The notes beneath the pieces are model-generated. The model worked only from the letters and a program-made list of their open reading frames with translations, was not told where the DNA came from and did not search any database. A DNA stretch of 64,000 nucleotides from assembly GCA_016927245.1 (NCBI GenBank), contig JAFGNA010000017.1:56448-120447 (forward strand), given 5' to 3'. This stretch comes from Candidatus Woesearchaeota archaeon. GTDB lineage: Archaea; Nanobdellota; Nanobdellia; Woesearchaeales; WJKR01. The translations under genes were made by a program, and so were the position numbers. This document shows, piece by piece, positions 24,592 through 32,667 of the stretch (position 1 is its first letter; each line of letters opens with the position of its first letter).

Positions 24592-25881
24592 ATGAAAAAG
24601 AAAATCGTCACCGCACTGCTCACTATGATCGTCATCGCCGGATTGTTCCTGGCAGGATGCTCCACCATACCGACACCGAACCCGCAACCAGGGCCTGGGC
24701 CTGACAACACGAGCGAGCCGGGGCCGAACCCGCAACCAGGCACGGCAGGGGAGGACGTGGTCGAGGCGAACAACGCGTTCGCCATGGACCTCTACCACCG
24801 CTACAAAGAGGAAGAGGGCAACGTGTTCCTCTCGCCGTACAGCGTCAGCTCGGCATTGACCATGACGTACGAAGGGGCGAGGGGCGAGACGGCGGAGGAG
24901 ATGAGGACCGTCCTGCACCTCCCTGCGGATAAGGAGGACGTGCGTGAAGGCTACAAAGGCATGAATTCGTTGCTCAACCAAGAGGGTAAGGAGTACCAGC
25001 TCAGCGTCGCGAACGCGCTCTGGGCGCAGGAGGGCTACCCGTTCCTTGACGATTACTTCTCCGCAGTGGAGGAGTATTACGGCGGCTCGGCGACTAACTT
25101 GGACTTCGCGGCCGAGCCTGAGGAGTCGCGCGTCACGATCAACGAGTGGGTGGAGGAGGAGACGAACGACCGGATACAAGACCTCATCCCGCAAGGAGTG
25201 ATTGACTCGCTGACCAGGCTCGTCCTGACCAACACCATCTACTTCAAGGCGAACTGGACGAGCAAGTTCGACCCGAGCAGCACGCGCGACCAGGAATTCA
25301 CCCTCTCCTCAGGAGAGGTCGTGACGGCTGAGATGATGCACCAGACCACGTACTACCAGTACACGGAAGACGACGACGTCCAGGTGCTCGAACTCGACTA
25401 CAAAGGAGAGGACCTCTCCATGCTCGTCATTCTGCCCAAGGAGAACGACCTCGTAGGAGTGGAAGGGCTGCTCAATACCGAGAAGCTTGCTGGGTGGAGG
25501 GAAGGCTTGGGAAGGGAGCGCGTCAGGCTCACGCTGCCCAAGTTCACGTTCGAGACCAAGTACTTCATGGTGAGAGACCTCGAAAAGATGGGCATGTCGA
25601 CAGCGTTCAGTGGAGGAGCAGACTTCACCGGGATGAGTCCGACGGGCGGGTTGTGCATCAGCGAGGTCATCCATCAGACGTTCATCGAGGTGGCGGAGAA
25701 CGGGACGGAGGCCGCGGCGGCGACCGCGGTCATCATGAAAGATATTAGTCCCGGCCCAGGGCTTGAATTGGAGGAGCCGAAGGTTTTCACGGCCGATCAC
25801 CCGTTCCTCTTCCTCATACAGGAGAAAGAGACGGGGAACATCTTGTTCTTGGGACGGCTGAGCGACCCGACCAAGGAATAA
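24592..25881 (+). CDS. Secreted lipoprotein serpin (serine protease inhibitor)
   Basis: A 429-residue serpin. A signal peptide ends in the lipobox LFLAGC, followed by a Pro/Gly/Asn-rich linker (about 25-52) and a full serpin fold. Visible signatures are NVFLSPYSVSSALTMTYEGA, LVLTNTIYFKANW, and the hinge EVAENGTEAAAATAVIM. Counting from the hinge places the scissile bond near Ile-Ser in KDIS, in a loop longer than in antitrypsin. The hinge is Ala-rich, as in inhibitory serpins. It is predicted to sit on the outer membrane face and trap an external serine or cysteine protease. Confidence 0.92.
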   Translation: MKKKIVTALLTMIVIAGLFLAGCSTIPTPNPQPGPGPDNTSEPGPNPQPGTAGEDVVEANNAFAMDLYHRYKEEEGNVFLSPYSVSSALTMTYEGARGETAEEMRTVLHLPADKEDVREGYKGMNSLLNQEGKEYQLSVANALWAQEGYPFLDDYFSAVEEYYGGSATNLDFAAEPEESRVTINEWVEEETNDRIQDLIPQGVIDSLTRLVLTNTIYFKANWTSKFDPSSTRDQEFTLSSGEVVTAEMMHQTTYYQYTEDDDVQVLELDYKGEDLSMLVILPKENDLVGVEGLLNTEKLAGWREGLGRERVRLTLPKFTFETKYFMVRDLEKMGMSTAFSGGADFTGMSPTGGLCISEVIHQTFIEVAENGTEAAAATAVIMKDISPGPGLELEEPKVFTADHPFLFLIQEKETGNILFLGRLSDPTKE

Positions 25882-25889
25882 GAGAAGTG

Positions 25890-26225
25890 TTATTGTTCTT
25901 GCCGCTCGCGGCTGGCTCCTTTCTGGTCCTTGACGGCGAGCGAGAGGATGAGGATGAGGAGCCCTATCGCGACGAAGCTGATACCGTCGCTGAAGAATCT
26001 CGTCCTGGATGAGAGGAGGATGCCAAGGCCGACGAGGCCGAAGATGAGGCCCATGACGAGGAAGGACACGGCGATGAGCTTGCGCACGACGCGCTCCGTC
26101 ATCTCCTCGACGCGTTCCTTGGCGCGGTCCAGGGTCTGGTCGACGCGGTCCTCGAGGCCGTCCATCGCCGCTTCTCCTATGACTCCGCCGAGCGCTTTGA
26201 ACAAGCCGCTGAAGACCATCTTCAC
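25890..26225 (-). CDS. Small two-helix membrane protein, holin-X/DUF1469-like
   Basis: A 111-residue protein with an amphipathic helix (about 10-48, charged EDRVDQTLDRAKERVEEM) and two transmembrane helices (about 50-70 and 78-98). The layout resembles small phage-holin-superfamily proteins of bacteria, a weak match. The start overlaps the preceding DUF883-like gene by four nt, so the pair forms a unit. A role in envelope stress is possible but not shown. Confidence 0.55.
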   Translation of the reverse strand: MKMVFSGLFKALGGVIGEAAMDGLEDRVDQTLDRAKERVEEMTERVVRKLIAVSFLVMGLIFGLVGLGILLSSRTRFFSDGISFVAIGLLILILSLAVKDQKGASRERQEQ

Positions 26226-26461
26226 TTCCTCCTCCGCTTGAGTAATCGTCCGGCGAGGTAGCCGATGGCGAACGCGCCTGCCAGCGCGAGCAAGGGGTTG
26301 TCCTTGACGAAGTCCTCGGCCGTCTCCTTCTTGTCCTTCGCTTCTTCAAGGAGGTCTTTGCCTTTGTCCTGGAGGCTTTCGAGCTGTTCCTGTGCTTTCT
26401 TGATGAACTCTCGGAGCTCTTGCGCGGCGTCGTCTCGTGCTCGTGCCACCTGGATAATCAC
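26222..26461 (-). CDS. DUF883/ElaB-like tail-anchored protein
   Basis: A 79-residue protein starting at GTG. A long charged amphipathic helix (about 8-52) is followed by NPLLALAGAFAIGYLAGRLL, the C-terminal membrane segment typical of the ElaB/YqjD/DUF883 group, and a basic tail. In bacteria such proteins sit in the inner membrane and some bind ribosomes. Here it leads the two-gene unit with the holin-like protein. Confidence 0.65.
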   Translation of the reverse strand: MIIQVARARDDAAQELREFIKKAQEQLESLQDKGKDLLEEAKDKKETAEDFVKDNPLLALAGAFAIGYLAGRLLKRRRK

Positions 26462-26552
26462 CTCTTTTTAAGGCGTGAGGCGGTGGGAGTATAAAAACTT
26501 TTCCACGCGAACCGGTGCGTTTAAAAAGAGGCGTTGTTCGGCGGCTGCCAGC

Positions 26553-26762
26553 GTGGCTACGTTAGCGGCGATGGTGAACGGTCTGGTGCATAGCGCTTTG
26601 GAGGAGCACGTCAGGGATGCTGTCTGTCCGCAGTGCAGGCATAAGTCTTCAGGGGCGTGGAGGTCTGAGTTCTGGGGGACGTTCCACTACCTCACAACGA
26701 GGTGTCCTCGTTGCGGCTACGAGCTTTTCTACAAGGCGGGCGCGAGTAGCGGTATCCGTTGA
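26553..26762 (+). CDS. Small zinc-ribbon protein
   Basis: A 69-residue protein with CPQCRHKSSGAWRSEFWGTF and CPRCGYELFYKAG, two CxxC pairs of a zinc ribbon. The GTG at 26553 was chosen because CGTTTAAAAAG at 26517-26527 lies about 30 nt upstream, fitting leaderless initiation; the ATG at 26571 is the alternative. Function unknown, probably nucleic-acid binding. Confidence 0.55.
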   Translation: MATLAAMVNGLVHSALEEHVRDAVCPQCRHKSSGAWRSEFWGTFHYLTTRCPRCGYELFYKAGASSGIR

Positions 26763-26801
26763 TGACCATGCGGTGGTGGTGACGGGACCGAAAGGTTTTT
26801 T

Positions 26802-27365
26802 ATGAATAGTCCTTTCTCATCATGGATGCGAGCGTATTCGAAGGGCGTGATGGACCTCACCTCCGCCGAGGCTATCGCTAATGCCCGGGCGGTCGTGACG
26901 TCCGATTACTTCTCTCCGTACACGTGGAGGCCTGCTGAGAGCAAGATCCGTTCGAGCATCATCACCATTGATGCCATCGGCGACTGCGGGGACCACGCCA
27001 CGGTGGGGAGCTTGTCAGGCACGGTCGACTCGTTGCTGCGAACGATAGGCGATCAGGGGGAGTTGTACGATTTCCACCTCCTTCTCGCGCCGCCCTTGCG
27101 GCGAGTCAGGCAGCTGGGGTTGCGGGACGCCGAGGAGGTCGTGCTGCCGCTGGAGTTCTTTGCCTATCAGTCGAAGATGCACGATGACTCGTTCTCTTTC
27201 ATTGTCAGCAATCTCGGATTGGATGAGGAGTACCACCGTCGTTTCCCTGACGCCGCTCGGAAGCTCGGCAGGTGGTACGCCGAGTTGACGAGGAACCTGA
27301 ACGGGTTGTTGCCGTACAAGGATGACCACCGCTTCAAGGACGTCCGCGGGCTTGGCGCTCGCTAG
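26802..27365 (+). CDS. Hypothetical soluble protein
   Basis: A 187-residue protein without signal peptide or membrane segment. It is rich in aromatic residues and includes ITIDAIGDCGDHATVGSL and YDFHLLLAPPLRRVRQLGL. A run of Asp/His residues (DCGDH, DDHRF) could bind metal, but no known motif is complete. ATG at 26802 follows a T-rich box (GGTTTTTTATGAATAG); a later in-frame ATG at 26826 is possible. The 3' end overlaps the convergent phasin-like gene by 4 nt. Unrecognised. Confidence 0.5.
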   Translation: MNSPFSSWMRAYSKGVMDLTSAEAIANARAVVTSDYFSPYTWRPAESKIRSSIITIDAIGDCGDHATVGSLSGTVDSLLRTIGDQGELYDFHLLLAPPLRRVRQLGLRDAEEVVLPLEFFAYQSKMHDDSFSFIVSNLGLDEEYHRRFPDAARKLGRWYAELTRNLNGLLPYKDDHRFKDVRGLGAR

Positions 27366-27682
27366 CCTTGTTCGCGCAGTTCCTGCTTCATCGCTGCTTG
27401 CTTCTTGGTGGCTCGCCGCTTCTTCGCCGCTCCTTTCCTCGCCTTGGCGGCGTGGCGCTTGAGGTGCTGCTCCGCCTTCTTCATCTCTCGTTGCAGGGCG
27501 TCGATCGCCCGTTCCTGGTGTCGCTTGACGTCCGTGAGGAACGCCTTCGCCGCTTGTTCCGCCTCTGCCTTGTTGATGTCGTGCTCTTTCAGGAATTCCT
27601 TTATCGCCTTTTCCATTTTGCCTGCTGTGAGGGTCGTGACCCCGAGGCCGACGAGGAATCCTTTCCTCACTATGCCTTTCAT
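27362..27682 (-). CDS. Phasin-like coiled-coil protein (COG3937-like)
   Basis: A 106-residue protein: short hydrophobic start (KGFLVGLGVTTLTAGKMEKA), a helical hairpin (about 20-85) and a very Lys/Arg/Ala-rich tail. The LGVTTLTAGKMEKAIKEFL pattern resembles small proteins annotated as polyhydroxyalkanoate granule-associated phasins. No PHA synthase is nearby, so the name describes shape only. The ATG at 27682 is preferred to 27721. Confidence 0.55.
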   Translation of the reverse strand: MKGIVRKGFLVGLGVTTLTAGKMEKAIKEFLKEHDINKAEAEQAAKAFLTDVKRHQERAIDALQREMKKAEQHLKRHAAKARKGAAKKRRATKKQAAMKQELREQG

Positions 27683-27749
27683 CCCCTTGCACCCCCTTAG
27701 GTGTTGTCCGTCATCCTTCATGGGCGGAGAAGTATAAATACGTAGCGGT

Positions 27750-28646
27750 TCACTCGTCCAGCCGGGTGAAGATGAGGGGCTTGTCCTGCACGATGACGCT
27801 GTGCTCGTGCTGGCTGACGAGGCCGCCGCCTTGCTCTGGCAGTGGGGGGTGCTCGTGCAGCGCCCCGAGGCGGGCGAGCTCGTTGAGGGCGTACCGGGTC
27901 TTGCCGTGGCCGTGGATGCGCGTGAGCCATCTCGTGGTGAAGGGGAGCCCTTGGTAGGATTGGATGGTCTTGAGCACGTCCCTGGTGAACGGGCTCCTCG
28001 TCGGCTTGGGCGCGACGAGGGTGTAGATGGTGGGGTTGCTGCTCTCGTAGATGGCGCCTTTGCCGTCCGTGGCGAAGGGCTCGACGGCGATGACTTGTCC
28101 TTCGCGTAGTTCCGTGGCGTCTTGGGTGTCCACGTTCGGTACGGAGGGCGGGGCGTGGACTTGGTAGGGGCCGAGGCCGTGTCCTGAGAGGTTGCGGATG
28201 GGTTGGAGGTCGTAGGATTGTATGGTTTCTTGGATGGCTTTCCCTATGCTTCCGAGGGTGGTGCCTGGCCTGATGATCTTGAGGGCTGTCGCGAGTGCTT
28301 CCTTGCTCGCTTTGACGAGGTCGTCGTGGCTTCCGAGGTTGATGGTGAGGGCGTTGTCTGCTATGCGGCCGTTGATGTGCACGCCGATGTCGAGCTTCGC
28401 GAGGTCTCCTTCCTTGAAGAGGACTTCTTCCTCGTCGGTGGGGCAGTAGTGCGCCGCGATGTTGTTCAGGCTTATCTGGGCGGGGAAGGCGATGCCTGCT
28501 CCTCGCTTCTTGATGCGGTCCTCGATGGTGTCGAGGACTTCTCGCATGGACGCTCCTGGCTTGATGTGCTTGGCGCCTTCTAGGAGCGCTGTTTGCGCGA
28601 TGATGCCTGCTTTTTTGTGGTGCTCGATGGCTTCTGTCGTGAGCAT
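27750..28646 (-). CDS. map: Methionine aminopeptidase type II
   Basis: A 298-residue archaeal MetAP2. Metal ligands are visible in LAKLDIGVHINGRIADNALT (two Asp), NLSGHGLGPYQVH (His), VIAVEPFA (Glu) and VSQHEHSV (Glu). The helical insert typical of type II separates the last two. It removes the initiator Met from nascent proteins. Length and motif order are normal. Confidence 0.95.
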   Translation of the reverse strand: MLTTEAIEHHKKAGIIAQTALLEGAKHIKPGASMREVLDTIEDRIKKRGAGIAFPAQISLNNIAAHYCPTDEEEVLFKEGDLAKLDIGVHINGRIADNALTINLGSHDDLVKASKEALATALKIIRPGTTLGSIGKAIQETIQSYDLQPIRNLSGHGLGPYQVHAPPSVPNVDTQDATELREGQVIAVEPFATDGKGAIYESSNPTIYTLVAPKPTRSPFTRDVLKTIQSYQGLPFTTRWLTRIHGHGKTRYALNELARLGALHEHPPLPEQGGGLVSQHEHSVIVQDKPLIFTRLDE

Positions 28647-28678
28647 GGCGTCGCGTGAGGGAATGATGGTTTATATGG

Positions 28679-29047
28679 TTATGGTTTCTTCGGGAACGCG
28701 TAGCGTAGCTTGTCTCGCGGGTAGGATGAGTGGTACGCGCCTCGTGCCCAGAAGATGGTCCTGCCGGTTAGTGCGCGGTACTTGTCCTTGTCTTCTTCTC
28801 CTCGCTCGATGAGGGTGTTGATCTCGGTGACGAGGTCGTTGATGCGCCGTACTCTTCGCTCGTTCTTCTGGGTGATGAGGTATGGGTGCTGCGCTGGGTC
28901 GTAGCGTTCGTGGTAGAGGCGGAGCGGCTTGATGGCGGAGAATTGTTTGAAGCCGTGTAGGGCGGTGGCGAGCTCGTTGAACTCGTTGAGGTAGTCGTTG
29001 TTGATTCCTTTCTTGTTGCGTTGTTCCTCTTCGCATGCTGGTGCCAT
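28679..29047 (-). CDS. Hypothetical basic protein
   Basis: A 122-residue soluble, basic, helical protein, with NDYLNEFNELATALHGFKQF, then KNERRVRRINDLVTEINTLIE and a basic aromatic tail. One cysteine, no zinc motif, no membrane segment. It lies between MetAP and the signal peptidase on the same strand. I do not recognise a family. Confidence 0.5.
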   Translation of the reverse strand: MAPACEEEQRNKKGINNDYLNEFNELATALHGFKQFSAIKPLRLYHERYDPAQHPYLITQKNERRVRRINDLVTEINTLIERGEEDKDKYRALTGRTIFWARGAYHSSYPRDKLRYAFPKKP

Positions 29048-29058
29048 CGTGGCGTTCC

Positions 29059-29589
29059 TCAGTAGAAGATGGCGACGACTTTGCCGAGTATCTGCTCGGG
29101 GCGGACTTTGCCGGGGTCGCTCACGGGGTTGTTGTCCCCTTTGAGGACGAAGTACAGTCCTTGTTCGTCTTGGTCTATGTGGGTGATGCGGTGGATGATG
29201 ATGTCGTCTCCTCGTCGGTAGCTGACGATGTCGCCTATTTGGAGCGTTTCTGGGGGTACTCGTATCCTGACCGTGTTGGCGCCGACGTCGAACACGGGGT
29301 CCATGCTGTTGGTGTCGGTGAACGTGCTCCAGGAGCTGTCTGCCAGGTCGAGGTTGATGAGCCAGTCATTCTCGTCTTGGTCTTGGAGCGAGACGTACAC
29401 GCCGTTCTTGTACACTTTGATCTGGTCTTCGGTGACGGTGTCTCCTGGTGAGTGCCGTTCTTCGGGTCGTTGTGGTCCTGTTGGGAGTTCTAGCGCTGGT
29501 GAGAGCGCTGGGTAGAGGATGAGGGCGCTGATGGCGCCGAGGAGGAAGATGCAGCTGATGGCGGTGATGAGGGGTATGGCTTCTCTCAT
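29059..29589 (-). CDS. Signal peptidase I (S26, archaeal/ER type)
   Basis: A 176-residue enzyme with one N-terminal transmembrane helix (about 5-27). The catalytic Ser lies in TDTNSMDPVFDVG (about 95), and the general base is the His of IIIHRITHI, as in the eukaryotic/archaeal branch. The conserved Asp lies in YFVLKGDNNPVSDPGKVRPEQILGK-type text near the C-terminus. It cleaves signal peptides of exported proteins, several of which are encoded in this window. Confidence 0.93.
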   Translation of the reverse strand: MREAIPLITAISCIFLLGAISALILYPALSPALELPTGPQRPEERHSPGDTVTEDQIKVYKNGVYVSLQDQDENDWLINLDLADSSWSTFTDTNSMDPVFDVGANTVRIRVPPETLQIGDIVSYRRGDDIIIHRITHIDQDEQGLYFVLKGDNNPVSDPGKVRPEQILGKVVAIFY

Positions 29590-29641
29590 GGGTGTGGGGG
29601 AAGCGCACAGAATTTATAAAGATTTCTTTTTTTATTTACTG

Positions 29642-30553
29642 ATGAGTGGTTACAAAGGAATGTTTTTAAGTGTGGAATGGTTACCGGACAAGCACATGGA
29701 CGACCCCGACAACAGCACCATCAACCACAACACCATCGACACCCTCGCACTGAGCATACGACAACAAGTAACCGACCCCGAACAGGCGTTCTTCAGCGAG
29801 GAAGGAGACCGCTACGTGAACGGCGAGCTCGCTAGGCTCAGCGACGGACGAGCCATCACCAAGTACAACGTCGCAGGAGAAGCGCACCTCTTCGCAGACG
29901 CCATCGCCCACGTGCTGGAAGCCCACCGCACCCCCCTCATCAGGAAGGAAGAGGTCAAGCGGGCAGGACGCCGCTACCTCGAAGACATGCTCGAACGGCA
30001 CGGCGCCACCATCACCATCGCGAACTACGAGTCGACCATGAACCAGGCGCAACAAAGCATCTCGTTCCGCAAACGCATCGCGCAGCACAACATCCTCACG
30101 CCGAAGCTCGAACGATTCCTCGACGACCACCCCCTCAAGCTCAAGAAAGGCGTCCACCCCAACGAGCGCGGCTACACCATGGACGCCGAACGAGCACAGG
30201 CATACGTGCGCGAACGACTCGCGGAACCCGTCAAGAACACGACAAGAAACCACTACGCCCAGAGCAGGACAAGCAGACAAGAACCAAGCCCCGCAACGAC
30301 ACCCACAGACGACAAGCCAACCTACACCATCGGGCAGGTCGAAATGCGGTACGGGCAGCTCCTCAACCAGCTCGGCTTCGACAACCTCTACGCGCTCCTC
30401 CCAGAACTCTCGGAGAACAACCACCAAGACCTACTCGCCCTCTTCCCCCAATACCACCTCACGAAAGAGCACGTCGACGAAGTCATACGACGGCTCAGAG
30501 AAGACGAGGCGTACCGGGAACAAGTCAAGAAAGACCTCACAGGAGAAGAATAA
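29642..30553 (+). CDS. Hypothetical protein with C-terminal helical domain
   Basis: A 303-residue soluble protein. Residues 1-185 are charged and mixed alpha/beta. A Thr/Pro/Ser linker (about 200-228) separates a C-terminal helical domain beginning TYTIGQVEMRYGQLLNQLGF. The ATG at 29642 lies about 25 nt after AATTTATAAAG (29610-29620), a good leaderless fit; ATG at 29660 is an alternative. No catalytic motif identified. It is alone between two leftward units. Confidence 0.5.
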   Translation: MSGYKGMFLSVEWLPDKHMDDPDNSTINHNTIDTLALSIRQQVTDPEQAFFSEEGDRYVNGELARLSDGRAITKYNVAGEAHLFADAIAHVLEAHRTPLIRKEEVKRAGRRYLEDMLERHGATITIANYESTMNQAQQSISFRKRIAQHNILTPKLERFLDDHPLKLKKGVHPNERGYTMDAERAQAYVRERLAEPVKNTTRNHYAQSRTSRQEPSPATTPTDDKPTYTIGQVEMRYGQLLNQLGFDNLYALLPELSENNHQDLLALFPQYHLTKEHVDEVIRRLREDEAYREQVKKDLTGEE

Positions 30554-30577
30554 GAGAAAAAAAGCACAGGGCATCGC

Positions 30578-31033
30578 TCACTCGATAGTCAGCTTGACCT
30601 TCTCAGGATCATACTTCCACGACGCCGGCAGCCTGCCGGAACGCTTATAGTACTTGGCCAAGCGCAGAATCTTGCTCTCGGTGAGGCGCAAGCCGCGCTT
30701 GCCCGGCTGGTCCTTGTGGTTCTCCTCGAGGTGCTTGCGAAGCAGCACCGCCTTGCGGATGAGCGCCATCAAGTCCTCAGGGATGTCCGCCAACAAACCC
30801 TTCTCCTCAAGGATGGCAGCGACGCCTCGCTTCGTGACGATCGCGACGTCAGGAATGCCGTACTCGTCCCGCAAGAACATCCCTATCTGCGAAGGCGTCT
30901 TGCCCTCCTTCGCGTACTTGACGATCAAGAGCTCCACTTCCTTGGACTTGTACTGGAGCCAGGTAGGCGTCGACCGCTTGGCAGGCTTGGTGCTACCGCT
31001 CTTCCCCTTATCCCTGCTGTGCATACGTGCCAT
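30578..31033 (-). CDS. rps15: 30S ribosomal protein uS15
   Basis: A 151-residue archaeal/eukaryotic uS15. The archaeal N-terminal extension MARMHSRDKGKSGSTKP is followed by the PSQIGMFLRDEYGIPDV region and the conserved KRGLRLTESKILRLAKYYK helix. It binds the central domain of 16S rRNA. Unlike most genes here, its start lies behind a potential leader of about 70 nt with two hairpins. Confidence 0.97.
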   Translation of the reverse strand: MARMHSRDKGKSGSTKPAKRSTPTWLQYKSKEVELLIVKYAKEGKTPSQIGMFLRDEYGIPDVAIVTKRGVAAILEEKGLLADIPEDLMALIRKAVLLRKHLEENHKDQPGKRGLRLTESKILRLAKYYKRSGRLPASWKYDPEKVKLTIE

Positions 31034-31049
31034 CTTGCTACTGCCTTCC

Positions 31050-31140
31050 CTCGGATAGAATCATGAGCCGTTCTACCGAGCATGCCCGAGCTCGCACCAG
31101 GGCATCCCTAGAGCAGGAGAACACCCACCTCATTTATAAA
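31050..31140 (-). promoter_or_regulatory. Structured 5' leader of rps15 and shared TATA box
   Basis: Two hairpins precede the rps15 ATG. In the first, CTCGGATAGAA (31050-31060) pairs with TTCTACCGAG (31071-31080): ten pairs with one bulged A. In the second, ATGCCC (31082-31087) pairs with GGGCAT (31100-31105). ATTTATAAAGG at 31130-31140 is close to palindromic. Read leftward it would start RNA near 31107 and include both hairpins. Read rightward it serves the methyltransferase gene. The layout recalls uS15 autoregulatory leaders in bacteria. Confidence 0.5.
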
Positions 31141-31162
31141 GGTTGCGGCCTTCTCCACCCTC

Positions 31163-31789
31163 ATGAGCAGAGCAACCCTCGCAGTCCTCCTCAGCAAGCT
31201 CGACACGTTCGAGAACCCCAAGGCAAGGCTGGAGCAACACGCCACGCCATCAGAGGCCGCAGCCACCATCCTCTGGGACGCGCGCACCAAAGGACTCATC
31301 GAAGGCAAACGCGTCCTCGACCTCGGCGCAGGCACAGGCATCCTCGGCATCGGCGCGCTCATCCTCGGCGCGGCCCACGTCGACTTCATCGAGAAGGACC
31401 CCTCGCTCAAAGAAGCCATCGAGAGGAACATCTCGACGATGCAAGAAGAGACGGACGCCATCACCGGCACCCATGACGTCATCATCGCCGACGCCACCGC
31501 GACGGAACCGCCAAGAGCAGACCTCGTCGTGACCAACCCGCCGTTCGGCACCAAGGAACGGCACGCAGACACACGATTCCTCGAACAAGCATTCACGGCG
31601 GCCGGCGAGTGCTACAGCTTCCACAAGAGCAGCACGGACGCCTACCTCGAGGAATGGTTCCGGCGACGAGGCATCACCGTCGCGCAACGATTCCCCTTCT
31701 TGTTCAACCTGCCCAACACCATGCCGCAGCACGAGAAACAAGCCTGCAAAGTGCCGGTAACGTGCTGGCACGCACGGAAAGATTTATAA
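31163..31789 (+). CDS. METTL5-like rRNA N6-adenine methyltransferase
   Basis: A 208-residue class I methyltransferase of the METTL5/COG2263 group. FENPKARLEQHATPSEAA near the start is the family signature, VLDLGAGTGILGIGAL binds SAM, and DLVVTNPPFGTKER is the NPPF catalytic motif. Eukaryotic METTL5 makes one m6A in 18S rRNA with TRMT112; the archaeal target is inferred. It shares a bidirectional TATA region with rps15. The rpo11 promoter overlaps its stop. Confidence 0.9.
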   Translation: MSRATLAVLLSKLDTFENPKARLEQHATPSEAAATILWDARTKGLIEGKRVLDLGAGTGILGIGALILGAAHVDFIEKDPSLKEAIERNISTMQEETDAITGTHDVIIADATATEPPRADLVVTNPPFGTKERHADTRFLEQAFTAAGECYSFHKSSTDAYLEEWFRRRGITVAQRFPFLFNLPNTMPQHEKQACKVPVTCWHARKDL

Positions 31790-31790
31790 A
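31781..31790 (+). promoter_or_regulatory. TATA box of rpo11
   Basis: GATTTATAAA overlaps the stop codon of the methyltransferase gene and lies about 27 nt before the rpo11 ATG. Confidence 0.55.
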
Positions 31791-31812
31791 AGAAACCCTG
31801 GTCCTCCACCCT

Positions 31813-32091
31813 ATGGAGCTCACCGTCCTGGAGAAGACGAAGAAGCGGCTCGTGTTCGAGCTCAAAGGATCAGGGCACACCCTGTGCAACGCGCTGAAGG
31901 ACGAGCTCTGGCAGGACAAGGACGTCGTCGCCGCGGCCTACAACATAGACCACCCCCTCATCGGCATCCCAAAGTTCATCATCGAGACGAACGGCAAGCA
32001 AGAACCGGCGAAGGCGCTCACGAACGCGGCCAACAGGCTCAAGAAGCGCAACAAGGAATTCTCCGACACGTTCAACAAGCTCAAGGCGTAA
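31813..32091 (+). CDS. rpo11: DNA-directed RNA polymerase subunit Rpo11 (L)
   Basis: A 92-residue RpoL/Rpb11 homologue. The conserved block GSGHTLCNALKDELWQDKDVVAAAYNIDHPL is split here between residues about 20 and 50, and a long C-terminal helix follows. It pairs with Rpo3 to start polymerase assembly. Its own TATA box overlaps the upstream stop codon. Confidence 0.95.
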   Translation: MELTVLEKTKKRLVFELKGSGHTLCNALKDELWQDKDVVAAAYNIDHPLIGIPKFIIETNGKQEPAKALTNAANRLKKRNKEFSDTFNKLKA

Positions 32092-32124
32092 GGCTTAAAT
32101 CCTCCCGCGCATCCTCATGGTGTG

Positions 32125-32655
32125 ATGACCCACCCGCTAGTGCGGCTCGCGAAGGACGCCATCACGAGCAGCCTCACAGGAAAGGCCATCACGCTCCCAG
32201 AAGGCTATGACGAGCGGGAAGGCTGCTTCGTCACCATCACCAAGCACGGCCAGCTACGAGGATGCATCGGGTACGTCACCACCGACAAGCCGCTCAAGGA
32301 AGCGGTGCGAGAAGCGGCGAGAGGAGCGGCGCTGCACGACCCACGGTTCCCGCCCCTGCGAGAGGACGAATTGCCTGACATCACGGTCGAGGTCAGCGTG
32401 CTGAGCACGCCGAAGCACATCGCCACGGAAGACCCTGGAGACAAGGAGCTCTCCTTCATCCCAGGCAAGACCGGGCTCATCGTGCAGCGCGGCTGGCGCT
32501 CAGGGCTCCTCCTGCCACAAGTGTTCGGCAAGGACGCGACGCCGCAAGAAGCGCTCGCCATGACGTGCGAGAAAGCAGGCCTGCCCAGGGACGCGTGGCG
32601 GCACAACGAGACCCAGGTGTTCACGTTCACCGCGACCGTGCTCGGCGAAGAATAA
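32125..32655 (+). CDS. AMMECR1 domain protein
   Basis: A 176-residue AMMECR1 protein. The hallmark LRGCIGY lies at about residues 47-53, followed by REAARGAALHDPRFPPL and a C-terminal KAGLPRDAW segment. The family is conserved from archaea to humans and its function is unknown; it often neighbours a MEMO-like gene, which is absent here. The GTG one codon earlier is an alternative start. CTTAAAT near 32094 is a likely box. Confidence 0.92.
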   Translation: MTHPLVRLAKDAITSSLTGKAITLPEGYDEREGCFVTITKHGQLRGCIGYVTTDKPLKEAVREAARGAALHDPRFPPLREDELPDITVEVSVLSTPKHIATEDPGDKELSFIPGKTGLIVQRGWRSGLLLPQVFGKDATPQEALAMTCEKAGLPRDAWRHNETQVFTFTATVLGEE

Positions 32656-32667
32656 GAGGAGAAATAA

